Part shown: positions 28,432-36,184 of the stretch, in pieces | Layout: every line of letters begins with the position of its first letter | Position numbering within the stretch: position 1 is the first letter of the stretch | NCBI RefSeq assembly: GCF_001700325.1 | Contig: NZ_MATO01000037.1 | Coordinates: 1 to 64,000, forward strand | Length of the DNA stretch: 64,000 nt | Source: Caryophanon latum | GTDB lineage: Bacteria > Bacillota > Bacilli > Bacillales_A > Planococcaceae | Direction of reading: 5' to 3' | Notes under the pieces: model-generated | What the model was told of the DNA's origin: nothing | Seen by the model: the letters and a program-made list of their open reading frames with translations, nothing else | Databases searched by the model: none | Translations under genes and position numbers: made by a program

Positions 28432-28524
28432 TCCCCATAACTTGGGGTTGCTTTTCACGTCGAGGCAGGCTTTCCGCGGGCGCTGCTCAAGCAACTTTTA
28501 TACGTCACCCCCAGCTTACGGTGA
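28432..28524. repeat. Composite palindromic intergenic repeat, copy 1
   Basis: Arms TCCCCATAACTTGGGGTTG (28432-28450) and CACCCCCAGCTTACGGTGA (28506-28524) are partly complementary (14 of 19). Between them lies a GC-rich insert containing GGCTTTCCGCGGGCGC. The core ATAACTTGGGGTTGCTTTTC is identical at 35817-35836. Confidence 0.6.
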
Positions 28525-28535
28525 TGAACCAAAAA

Positions 28536-28575
28536 AACAAAAAAAGTAGCCAATCGCATAATGCGTGGCTACTTT
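28536..28575 (-). terminator. Terminator of the GrpE-like/TPR operon
   Basis: AAAGTAGCCA / TGGCTACTTT stem, with inner GCAT/ATGC pairing, and a T-rich tract on the minus strand. Confidence 0.85.
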
Positions 28576-28578
28576 CAA

Positions 28579-28869
28579 TTAACGTTTAATAATTACGACA
28601 CCTTTTGAAAATGTAGCATGTTGAAAGCGCTGCTGTAATAAAAAGACGACGTGCCAATCTTGTACGTGTACAGCTAATTCATATTTCGTATATTGCTGTA
28701 TGAAGCGATCAATGTAATGAAACAACGGCGTCACATCATTACCTCGCTCAACATCAACGAAAAATGGATAAAATACTTCACGTGCGGCATAAACGCCTCG
28801 CTTAAATATCCAACGAGTAGCTTGCTCGTAATGAAGTGGCAGCGGTCGCGTACTAGCAATGATGAACAT
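28579..28869 (-). CDS. Small protein of unknown function, last in the GrpE-like/TPR operon
   Basis: A 96-residue soluble protein. The ATG at 28869 shares one base with the stop codon of the TPR gene (TAATG), so it is translationally coupled; a longer frame to 28914 lies inside the TPR gene and is less likely. Composition is mixed alpha/beta and aromatic rich, with no recognised motif. Its place as the fourth gene of the operon suggests it works with the TPR and GrpE-like proteins. Confidence 0.65.
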   Translation of the reverse strand: MFIIASTRPLPLHYEQATRWIFKRGVYAAREVFYPFFVDVERGNDVTPLFHYIDRFIQQYTKYELAVHVQDWHVVFLLQQRFQHATFSKGVVIIKR

Positions 28870-30017
28870 TACTGAAGCTTCTCTAAATGCTGCTTCGCAA
28901 TTGTCGCTGTCCACTCTTCTGGATATTCAGTAACGATCTGTTCAGCAAGCTTCTTTGCATACTCAACATCAACTGTACGGAATGCATTGATTAACTGTAA
29001 CAAACTATCATCACGATATGACGATTTTCGGAATGCGTCAGCTTCATTGTTCACAATAAATTCATACAGCTCCGTCGCTCGCGTTTGATCATCTAGTTCT
29101 TCATACGTTTTTGCTAAAAAGAATGCCATGTCATCTGCCATATATGAGTTTTGGTCTACCGTCGTTCCATGCTCAAATACGTCGCGTGCCTCGTTATATT
29201 TTCCATCCTCATAAGCAGCTAAGCCTTGCTCATAAATAATGCGGATTTGATCTTCCGTTAATGATAAAACAGGCTCATTTTCTACGACTACATCTGCGTC
29301 TTCAATCGGCTGCTCCTCATTTTCAAGCGGTTGCTCTACAGCAGGTTGCTCCACTGGTGGCGCAGTTTCCTCTACTACGTCATCCGGCGTTAATTGCGAC
29401 CAAATAATGAGTAATAAAGCTGTTACACTTACCGCAACAATTGCGGCATACATACGCCAGTTTTTCTCTTCTGGTATTTCGTCTTGCACCGTCATATACT
29501 CGTGCTGCTCTTTCACCGCTTCTTTTAGCTCCAGTGATGCTTGAATGCGTGGATGCTTTTGAATGCGGCGCGGCCATTTATTGACGAACGCTAGTACTTT
29601 GTCATCGTAACCATCATATTGCATCGCTAAAATAAATGCTTCATATACAAATGGTGGAAGTGGCAAGCTTTGCGTACATACTTGATGCAACAGTAGCTGC
29701 GCTTGCTGAAATTGCTTTTCCTTTAATGCATAAATGGCTTCATTATATTGCGCAAATAATATGTTGTACTCAGGCAGTTTACGATACGTTTCCTCGATTA
29801 AATCGATCATCGCATCATCCATATGAACCATTTGCACCCACTTTTGAAGCGCTTCGTACGGCTGCCCATTCGCTGCATATACGAGCCCAAGCTCTCGTAA
29901 AACAGTATCGTTATGTAATACTTCTTTTAGCAGCACTTCATATACGATAATTGCTTCATCATACGCCTCACGCTTTACGAGAAGTCGTGCGCGTGTATAT
30001 AATTTTTCATCTGTCAT
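28869..30017 (-). CDS. Membrane-anchored tetratricopeptide-repeat protein
   Basis: A 382-residue protein: an N-terminal helical repeat region (about residues 1-140, TPR-like), one membrane helix (about 188-207, AAIVAVSVTALLLIIW), an acidic proline-rich linker (about 215-250), then further TPR units (about 250-382, with ALYEDGKYNEA-type repeats). It has helical repeats on both sides of the membrane, so it may couple a cytoplasmic partner to an external one. The start at 30017 is chosen over a GTG at 30026; both have weak ribosome sites. It is third in the operon, 26 bases after the GrpE-like gene. Confidence 0.72.
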   Translation of the reverse strand: MTDEKLYTRARLLVKREAYDEAIIVYEVLLKEVLHNDTVLRELGLVYAANGQPYEALQKWVQMVHMDDAMIDLIEETYRKLPEYNILFAQYNEAIYALKEKQFQQAQLLLHQVCTQSLPLPPFVYEAFILAMQYDGYDDKVLAFVNKWPRRIQKHPRIQASLELKEAVKEQHEYMTVQDEIPEEKNWRMYAAIVAVSVTALLLIIWSQLTPDDVVEETAPPVEQPAVEQPLENEEQPIEDADVVVENEPVLSLTEDQIRIIYEQGLAAYEDGKYNEARDVFEHGTTVDQNSYMADDMAFFLAKTYEELDDQTRATELYEFIVNNEADAFRKSSYRDDSLLQLINAFRTVDVEYAKKLAEQIVTEYPEEWTATIAKQHLEKLQ

Positions 30018-30043
30018 TGTATTCACACCACAATTCTTCGTTA

Positions 30044-30439
30044 TTATTGTTCGGCGTCATCATCAGCTAACGGTTCGTCTTGCTGCTCGACACGGTTAGC
30101 AGGTGCTACGACGATTTCAATTGCCGCTTTACGTAAAATCGCTCCTGTCTCCATATCGACAAACCCTCGCTCTAATACACGATGTACTTGTCCGATTTCA
30201 AAGCCTTCTTCTACTTTATCGACTGAAATCTCTTCTCTTGCAATCATATACGTCGATTCATACGGATCTCCAGGCAATGCAATTTCATTAATTTGTACAC
30301 GATCTAATTCATCTAAATACTCATTAATTTCCGTCGTCACTTGCGCATATACAATTGATTGTGGGTCCGCATTTTCGCGTAAACGATCTAAGCTATCGAT
30401 GCCTCGTAAAATCACCTCATCATGCGTCGCGTCACGCAT
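30044..30439 (-). CDS. GrpE-like nucleotide-exchange-factor domain protein
   Basis: A 131-residue protein. Its middle part (about residues 48-115) follows the GrpE beta-domain pattern: a DP motif after a short strand, an acidic run, then GQVHRVLERGF, ILRKAAIEIVVA, equivalent to the GxVxxxxxxGY...RxAxVxVA end of GrpE. The long N-terminal helix of GrpE is mostly missing, and the acidic tail is unusual. GrpE drives ADP release from DnaK, but no Hsp70 gene is nearby, so it may act on a paralogue elsewhere. The ATG at 30439 overlaps the previous stop (TGATG). The family call is moderate. Confidence 0.55.
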   Translation of the reverse strand: MRDATHDEVILRGIDSLDRLRENADPQSIVYAQVTTEINEYLDELDRVQINEIALPGDPYESTYMIAREEISVDKVEEGFEIGQVHRVLERGFVDMETGAILRKAAIEIVVAPANRVEQQDEPLADDDAEQ

Positions 30440-30678
30440 CACTGGCTCACGCTCACCACGTATCGCTCGAACTGCTCTAATAGCTGAGTAAGTCGCTGCT
30501 CATCTACTGCTGGGTTGCGTACAAGTGTCTCTTTCACCTCATCAGCTAACGTGTGCAGCTTGTACACTAAGTCGTGCTGCGCTGCTTCTAACTCTCGTTT
30601 TAATAGCGATACGTCAACTGATTGCAATGTACTAATTTGCTTAATTAACTGATTACGATACATTAAATGTTCATCCAT
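30439..30678 (-). CDS. Small coiled-coil protein, first in the GrpE-like operon
   Basis: A 79-residue protein, nearly all helical with heptad-like leucines (VSLLKRELEAAQHDLVYKLHTLADEVKE). The ATG at 30678 has GGAGGG 9 bases upstream; the longer frame to 30786 would run through the promoter. The stop overlaps the next start. It could supply the long helical part that the adjacent GrpE-like protein lacks, giving a split GrpE; this is inference from order and predicted structure only. Confidence 0.65.
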   Translation of the reverse strand: MDEHLMYRNQLIKQISTLQSVDVSLLKRELEAAQHDLVYKLHTLADEVKETLVRNPAVDEQRLTQLLEQFERYVVSVSQ

Positions 30679-30727
30679 AATATAAATCCCTCCGAATGGC
30701 AGTAATTTGCCCTTTCCCGTTTGTATC

Positions 30728-30757
30728 ATTTTACCGATATTTATAGTGTCGTTGCAA
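30728..30757 (-). promoter_or_regulatory. Promoter of the GrpE-like/TPR operon
   Basis: On the minus strand TTGCAA (30752-30757), an 18-base spacer and TAAAAT (30728-30733), about 50 bases before the first start codon. Confidence 0.6.
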
Positions 30758-30941
30758 TAGTTCGCCCTGTTTTTCACCATTTTCATTGAAATAGGCTAAA
30801 AAATAACATTTACTTCGCTTTTTGCTATACCTTTTCTTCACTTTTTCGGTACACTAGTGGAAATAAGCTTTTTCATCTACTAGTGTATCATATGTATGCA
30901 GCTTACTTGCTTATAAAGAAAAAGTAAAACAGGAGGACATT

Positions 30942-31406
30942 ATGTATATTACAACAACAACAGATGCTTCGCGCATCGCTTCTATGCACAAATTATTTCA
31001 TGATGCGCATGTCGAACTCCATCCAACTATTTTCAAGCCATTTGAACTACACGCAATGGAGCAGCATTTCCAAGCGCTTGTTAAACAGCCTACACATAGC
31101 TTTTTCCTATTATACCATGATGAGCATACACCAATTGGCTATGCATGGGTAGAATGGATGGAGCGTGCAGAAACCCCTTTTATGTTCGCACAAAAAACGA
31201 TGTTTATCCATCAAATTAGCATTGAGGACGACTACCGCGGCAATGGTAATGGCAATATGCTGCTTAATCACATTACAGAAGAAGCAAAAAAGCGCAATTT
31301 CCTACGCATTGAGCTAAGCTACTGGCTGACAAACTTTGGCGCGAAATATTTTTACCGCAAGCACGACTTTATTCCGTTTGCCGAGCGTGTCTACAAGCAA
31401 TTATAA
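30942..31406 (+). CDS. GNAT-family N-acetyltransferase
   Basis: A 154-residue acetyltransferase. The acetyl-CoA-binding motif A appears as ISIEDDYRGNGNGNMLLNHI (Q/RxxGxG/A-type loop), followed by the LSYWLTNFGAKYFYRKHDF segment typical of motif B. The N-terminal half is the variable substrate part. The ATG follows ACAGGAGGAC. It is a single gene; the substrate is unknown. Confidence 0.87.
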   Translation: MYITTTTDASRIASMHKLFHDAHVELHPTIFKPFELHAMEQHFQALVKQPTHSFFLLYHDEHTPIGYAWVEWMERAETPFMFAQKTMFIHQISIEDDYRGNGNGNMLLNHITEEAKKRNFLRIELSYWLTNFGAKYFYRKHDFIPFAERVYKQL

Positions 31407-31512
31407 CAACATATGACGACAAACTGGAAACGAAATTTTATCATTTGTTATTTTCGCAAGGAGGACGCGTACCTTCTTGCTTTTTTTCTACAAAAAAAGA
31501 CTATCGCGCAAC

Positions 31513-31755
31513 TTACGCTAAATAGTCTACTTGAAAGCTTTCGTCTAAAAGCTCCATTTGTTCGAAATCGATGTCATCTAGCTCCTCGTATGACACGTAT
31601 TGCTCGACAACGATTCCTCGTAATTCGTTTGCAGCCGCTATTGCTTCGTCGTATGATGTGTAAGCAAATGCCTCTTCCACATCATGCGTCAACTGAGAGG
31701 ATGCATAGCGATTTGCAACGTATTGTTGTTCGATTTGCACAACAAAATAACGCAT
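31513..31755 (-). CDS. Small acidic protein of unknown function
   Basis: An 80-residue, strongly acidic protein (many Asp/Glu, C-terminal EELDDIDFEQMELLDES). AAAGGAGGG lies 9 bases before the ATG, which supports translation on this strand rather than the overlapping plus-strand frames. It is monocistronic, with a leader containing nested inverted repeats. No family was recognised. Confidence 0.7.
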   Translation of the reverse strand: MRYFVVQIEQQYVANRYASSQLTHDVEEAFAYTSYDEAIAAANELRGIVVEQYVSYEELDDIDFEQMELLDESFQVDYLA

Positions 31756-31767
31756 GCACCTTACCCT

Positions 31768-31857
31768 CCTTTAATTCATATAAAGAGTTCACAGAAGTGT
31801 TTCTGTGAACCCGAATTGATAGCACAAGGTCTCTATTGTACCATATATGAATTAAGG
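31768..31857. repeat. Nested inverted repeats in the leader of the small acidic protein gene
   Basis: Outer arms CCTTTAATTCATATA (31768-31782) and TATATGAATTAAGG (31844-31857) enclose a perfect 10-base hairpin GTTCACAGAA / TTCTGTGAAC (31787-31810). One outer arm touches the ribosome binding site of the gene at 31513-31755, the other overlaps its probable -10 (TACAAT, extended by TGG). Confidence 0.6.
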
Positions 31858-31867
31858 ATGTATAGTA

Positions 31868-33820
31868 TTATTGTGGCGTAAATGCGACAGAAATCGCCTC
31901 TGTCGTTACATCACCGTTTGCTGATTTAAAGCCTGCCGGAATGATTAAATAGTATGTTGCCCCTTTTTCATAATCCTCCAACGGTTCAACAATAACCGCG
32001 TCGTTATTTAACGACACATTCGCTGTTACCGATTTTCCGAAAATGTCCGTTACAGTAATCGGCTTCATATCAGAAAATGCGATTGGCTCACTAAACTGAA
32101 TTGTCCACGATTTTCTGACGTCTTTCACTGGTGGAATTTCATTTGCCCACACTTTCGTCTCCGCTACTTTTTTCTTCACCTCATTGTAGCCTTCTACCTT
32201 TTTCTTAAACTTCGCTAGCTCTGGGTTGTCTGACTCAGCACCGACAAAGCTTGCAAGTTGCTTTAATAACTCCTCAAACGCCTCTTGAGATTTCGCTGAC
32301 TCAATCGCTTTAACAGTCGGTGAATCCGCGGTAAATGCTTCAGCAATTTGCTCTGCAGTAACCGGACCTGTAATTGGTGGTAATTCAGGCTCTTTTTTCT
32401 TTTCTCGATATACGATCGTATTTGGACTTGAATAATCGTACGCTAGTAGTTCATCATTTACCACTTTAATAGCACCAACTTGTGGTAAATTATTTTTTCC
32501 GTTATTGTATAAATCTTTCATTAAATCATACGTGCCATCTGCGTTTAGCGTCCATAAGCGAGCGCCGTCATTATAATTAGAGAAGAAAATTTGATTGTTG
32601 AAAATCGTCGCATGCTCGGCGATGACGTTACGAACTTCTTTTCCTTCACCAAACGTTAACTTTTTGCTCGTTAGTTCACCTGTCTTTTCATTCACCGTCC
32701 CTTGTTTAAATGCATAAACGCCGTATTGTTGATTATCTTTAATGTATGTGCCTTCTAACACGGTGTAATAAATCGATCCGTTAAATACTAAAGGCTCCGA
32801 CACTTCCTGCCATGTGCTAAAACGCTCTGAAACTGGCTTCACATACGGTCTTTTTTCTGTAATGATATGACCGTGCTGTAAAATTTTTTGCTCTGATAAT
32901 AAAAACGTTTGGTATGAAATGAAGTCTTCTGATAAATGGCTGCCGATCGGGTCACCATGTGTTGCATCGATATGATACGTTTTGTCGTCAATTGTAACAA
33001 CGTTCCATGCATGCCCTTCTTTGACGATTTTTCCATCCGCTGTTTTACCTGCAACGCGTTCACCGATGATGTATTTCGATTCAATCCCGGCTTCATCCAT
33101 TAAACGTTGGAATAATAACGCATACGCTTGGCATACACCAACGCCCTCTTTTACGATTGAGTACGGTGAATGCCCTTTACCGAATCCTTGCGTGTTCGTC
33201 TTGCCATATTTCGTATTCAAAATAATATAATCATACGCTGCTTTTACTTTTTCAAATTCGGTCATATCTTTTTTAAAAAGTTCAGCCGATACGTTTTTAA
33301 CGTAGTCGGTAATTTCTTGCTCACGTTGTTGTACGATTGCTACAGCTGCTGCATGCTTTGCGATGTCCGCATCTTTTTGAAAATTAAATGATTTAAACTC
33401 TGAATTCAGTAAATGATAGTTATAATATAAATGCACAGTTACTTGTGTTTCGTTACCCGTTGTCATCGTGCTACCTAAATAACCATAACCCGCACCAACA
33501 CCGTATACATATTCATTTACAGCTTTCGCTTGGTCAATATAGCTTTGAATTTTTTCACCGCTATTTTCCCCTGTTTTTAGCACAACTGTAAATGTTGTTG
33601 ACGGCTTGTTTGCTGCTAAGTCTGCCGCAATTTTTGCAATCGCTTCTTTTTCCGTAATAATAGTACTGTTTAATACAGCACGATCGCCTTCTATCATTTC
33701 TGCAAACAACGCTTCTGACTGATACGCGACGTCACTAGCAGCCTCTGCGTTAATAGCAGGTAAAGCTAGCAACGAGAATGCTAGAACAGGAGCTGCAATC
33801 CATAATCGATGTCGTTTCAT
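31868..33820 (-). CDS. Secreted transglutaminase-like protein with Ig-like C-terminus
   Basis: A 650-residue protein with a signal peptide (about residues 1-28, AEA-A cleavage). A transglutaminase/protease-like core at about 185-300 carries the catalytic triad C230, H270 and D285 in the usual spacing. A beta-rich middle region (about 340-480), a helical linker and a C-terminal domain of about 90 residues resembling bacterial Ig-like SbsA repeats follow. Such surface proteins may cross-link, cleave or simply bind peptides; activity is not proven. It is probably exported to the cell wall. Single gene. Confidence 0.85.
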   Translation of the reverse strand: MKRHRLWIAAPVLAFSLLALPAINAEAASDVAYQSEALFAEMIEGDRAVLNSTIITEKEAIAKIAADLAANKPSTTFTVVLKTGENSGEKIQSYIDQAKAVNEYVYGVGAGYGYLGSTMTTGNETQVTVHLYYNYHLLNSEFKSFNFQKDADIAKHAAAVAIVQQREQEITDYVKNVSAELFKKDMTEFEKVKAAYDYIILNTKYGKTNTQGFGKGHSPYSIVKEGVGVCQAYALLFQRLMDEAGIESKYIIGERVAGKTADGKIVKEGHAWNVVTIDDKTYHIDATHGDPIGSHLSEDFISYQTFLLSEQKILQHGHIITEKRPYVKPVSERFSTWQEVSEPLVFNGSIYYTVLEGTYIKDNQQYGVYAFKQGTVNEKTGELTSKKLTFGEGKEVRNVIAEHATIFNNQIFFSNYNDGARLWTLNADGTYDLMKDLYNNGKNNLPQVGAIKVVNDELLAYDYSSPNTIVYREKKKEPELPPITGPVTAEQIAEAFTADSPTVKAIESAKSQEAFEELLKQLASFVGAESDNPELAKFKKKVEGYNEVKKKVAETKVWANEIPPVKDVRKSWTIQFSEPIAFSDMKPITVTDIFGKSVTANVSLNNDAVIVEPLEDYEKGATYYLIIPAGFKSANGDVTTEAISVAFTPQ

Positions 33821-33906
33821 ATATGTTCCTCGTTTCTTTTTTTAAGTAGGGAATTGCTAATACGGTTTTATCGACATAAATTATGTTTTTTTTAGTATAA
33901 AAAAAA

Positions 33907-33953
33907 TAAAAAAAAGCCAAAAGTCTCTGTTTTTTATTAACAAAAGAGACTTT
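33907..33953 (-). terminator. Terminator of cysK
   Basis: AAAGTCTCT / AGAGACTTT stem around an AT-rich loop, with a long T tract on the minus strand. Confidence 0.8.
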
Positions 33954-33963
33954 CGACCCATTT

Positions 33964-34884
33964 TTATAGTTGATATAAATCTGATGATAAATAGCGTTCG
34001 CCCGTATCTGGCGCTAAGCTTAATACTTTTGCATCTTTTGGTAATTTTTTAGCAACTTCAATTCCCCAATAAACAGACGCTGCACCCGAAGTTCCGAGTA
34101 AAATCCCTTCTTTTGATGCTAAGTCACGCGCCATTTGCTGTGCAGGGTCATCTTCTACTAACAAAATCTCATCGTATACATTTTGGTTTAAAATAGTTGG
34201 AATAAATCCTGGACCTGTACCGACAATTTTATGCGGTCCTGGTTCACCACCTGATAGTACCGGCGAGCCTTTTGGTTCTACAACGTATACTTTTAAGTTA
34301 GGAATACGCTTTTTTAATTCCTCACCAACACCTGTTACTGTGCCACCTGTGCCTGCCGTTAACACTAGTGCATCGAGCTTACCATCAAACGCATCGTAAA
34401 TTTCGACCGCTGTCGTGTTACGGTGCGCATCTGGGTTTGCACTATTTTCAAATTGCATCGGAATGAAGCCATGTTCAAACTGCTCTAACAGTTCCTTTGC
34501 CTTATTAATTGAGCCAGTCATACGCTCTTCAGCTGGCGTTAAATATACAGTGGCACCGTAAGCTTCCATTAACATAATGCGCTCTTTTGTCGCGTTGTCC
34601 GGCATCGTGATAATACATTGATAGCCTTTCGTCGCACAAACCATCGCTAAGCCAATACCTGTATTACCTGACGTTGGCTCGATGACAACACTTTTGCCTG
34701 GGATAAGCTTGCCTTCTTGTTCAGCGCGCGCGATCATATTAAATGCAGCGCGATCCTTTACGCTACCACCTGGGTTAAATGATTCAAGCTTCACGTAAAC
34801 GTTCGCACCGTTTTCATCCGCTAAACGATTAATGCGTACGATCGGCGTGTTGCCAATAAGATCCGTAATAGATTGATAAATCAT
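33964..34884 (-). CDS. cysK: Cysteine synthase A
   Basis: A 306-residue PLP enzyme that makes cysteine from O-acetylserine and sulfide. K43 in PGGSVKDRAA is the cofactor lysine; the TSGNTG substrate loop and GTGGTVTGVG phosphate loop are intact. The ATG follows TTGGAGGACACATC. A TATAAT -10 lies at 34931-34936 on the minus strand. In Bacillales CysK also moonlights with the CymR regulator; no CymR site was identified. It is monocistronic. Confidence 0.95.
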   Translation of the reverse strand: MIYQSITDLIGNTPIVRINRLADENGANVYVKLESFNPGGSVKDRAAFNMIARAEQEGKLIPGKSVVIEPTSGNTGIGLAMVCATKGYQCIITMPDNATKERIMLMEAYGATVYLTPAEERMTGSINKAKELLEQFEHGFIPMQFENSANPDAHRNTTAVEIYDAFDGKLDALVLTAGTGGTVTGVGEELKKRIPNLKVYVVEPKGSPVLSGGEPGPHKIVGTGPGFIPTILNQNVYDEILLVEDDPAQQMARDLASKEGILLGTSGAASVYWGIEVAKKLPKDAKVLSLAPDTGERYLSSDLYQL

Positions 34885-35038
34885 GATGTGTCCTCCAATA
34901 ACAGTAAGTATACTTTTTTAACTTAGTTCTATTATAGCGCAATTTTTATAAATTTCACGTTTTTCAACCGAAAAATAAACGTGGAGTTCGTTCAAAATTG
35001 TTATATTGTAAATAGGTTCTTGATCGTTCTTTCATGAC

Positions 35039-35160
35039 GGCGGACGCTTTTCGCGATAGTCAACATGATGTTGATTACGAAAGCGTTGTCGGATGGGCGC
35101 GACGAAAGTAGCCTTTGTTCCTTGGATTTTCGGCGCGCGCTTTTCCCACTGGAGTCCGCC
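35039..35160. repeat. Large GC-rich intergenic hairpin repeat, copy A
   Basis: Ends GGCGGAC (35039-35045) and GTCCGCC (35154-35160) pair; inside are GCTTTTCGCG and CTTTTCCCACTGGAG, matching the general pattern of a GC-rich hairpin repeat common between genes in Bacillaceae. A related copy is at 51094-51197. Nothing else is recognisable in the 384-base gap 34885-35268 except the cysK promoter. Confidence 0.6.
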
Positions 35161-35268
35161 TCTTGTTTCGAGCCTCGTTCGCATTGTAAATTTCAATCAC
35201 CTTGTATATACATAGAAAAAGCTATGCTAAATGTCGATTTTGACGTTTAGCATAGCCTAACTTTTTAC

Positions 35269-35685
35269 TTATGAACGAACGATTAATACGTCACATGTCG
35301 CACGGCGTACAATCGTTTCTGAAATCGAACCGATAAATAAACGCTCTGTCGCATTTAAACCAGTTGCACCACAAACAATTACATCTGCTTCTTCAAAGCT
35401 CGTTAAAATGATTTTCGGTGAGCCTACTTCAACGATAATACGCACATCTTGTACACCTTGTGCTTCCGCTTGTGCTTTCGACTCTTCTAGCTCCTTCGTT
35501 ATTTCTTCCTTTAATTGCTCAGCGTACTTAAAATCATATGTAGCAACTGATGTTGTCGAGCGATTATCGATAACGCTGACGATTGTTAATGCAGCACCCG
35601 TTGCAGTAGCAAGCTTAATAGCACGAGCAAGCGCGACTTTTGATGGCTCAGAAAAATCGACTGCCACAATAATTTGTTTATACAT
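35269..35685 (-). CDS. UspA-family universal stress protein (copy 2)
   Basis: A 138-residue protein with the ATP-binding pattern GATGLNATERLFIGS (G-x2-G-x9-G-S) and an N-terminal VAVDFSEPS loop. The ATG at 35685 has GAGAGG 9 bases upstream; the longer frame to 35754 lacks a ribosome site. It resembles copy 1 at 26854 more closely than copy 3 at 61026 in the nucleotide loop. Single gene. Confidence 0.9.
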   Translation of the reverse strand: MYKQIIVAVDFSEPSKVALARAIKLATATGAALTIVSVIDNRSTTSVATYDFKYAEQLKEEITKELEESKAQAEAQGVQDVRIIVEVGSPKIILTSFEEADVIVCGATGLNATERLFIGSISETIVRRATCDVLIVRS

Positions 35686-35811
35686 AAAATCATCCTCTCT
35701 TTTCTTTAGTATACCAAAAATAAGCAATGAACATGATGAATTCGTAAACAACATTTTCTAATTTTTGTACATATAATGGATGTGTGAAGGAAGTCGTTAT
35801 GTAATTGCTCG

Positions 35812-35862
35812 TCACTATAACTTGGGGTTGCTTTTCGTATCGTCAACCCCAGTTTACAGTGA
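35812..35862. repeat. Palindromic intergenic repeat, copy 2 (clean hairpin)
   Basis: Arms TCACTATAACTTGGGGTTG (35812-35830) and CAACCCCAGTTTACAGTGA (35844-35862) are complementary at 16 of 19 positions around a 13-base loop. The left arm shares a 20-base identical core with 28437-28456 and 18 of 20 bases with the reverse strand of 63201-63220. Confidence 0.7.
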
Positions 35863-35874
35863 GGAACAAATGTG

Positions 35875-36078
35875 CTAGCTTTTTTCTTCGTCCTCTAACG
35901 CTGCTTTTTGCTCCGCGACGTGAATGATCACCTCACCCATTAAAAGCACGCCAATGCTAATGACAATAAAAATCCACGCAAGCTGCTCAGTATATAATGT
36001 AATTAAAATCCCCAATGCACTAACAACGACTGCTCCCATTAAAAACAACCATAGCTCTTCATTTCGTTGCTTTTCCAT
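35875..36078 (-). CDS. Small two-helix membrane protein
   Basis: A 67-residue protein with two hydrophobic segments (about residues 8-27 and 31-51) and an acidic tail. The ATG at 36078 has GGGGAG 7 bases upstream; upstream starts in the longer frame are less well placed. It is a single gene without a recognised family. Confidence 0.65.
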   Translation of the reverse strand: MEKQRNEELWLFLMGAVVVSALGILITLYTEQLAWIFIVISIGVLLMGEVIIHVAEQKAALEDEEKS

Positions 36079-36128
36079 TGTCTTCTCCCCTTCACACATC
36101 TTCATTACTCCCATTATTCCCTATAAAA

Positions 36129-36176
36129 CAAAAAATAAGCGCATAGTAGAAAATTACCTACTTCTGCGCTTATTTA
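36129..36176 (-). terminator. Terminator of the penicillin-acylase-family gene
   Basis: AAATAAGCGCA / TGCGCTTATTT stem with inner AGTAG/CTACT pairing, T-rich on the minus strand. Confidence 0.8.
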
Positions 36177-36184
36177 TTACATTT

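Noticed and set aside
31413..31808. Plus-strand 131-codon frame after the GNAT gene
   Set aside because: It is antisense to the small acidic protein at 31513-31755, which has a clear AAAGGAGGG site and better composition.
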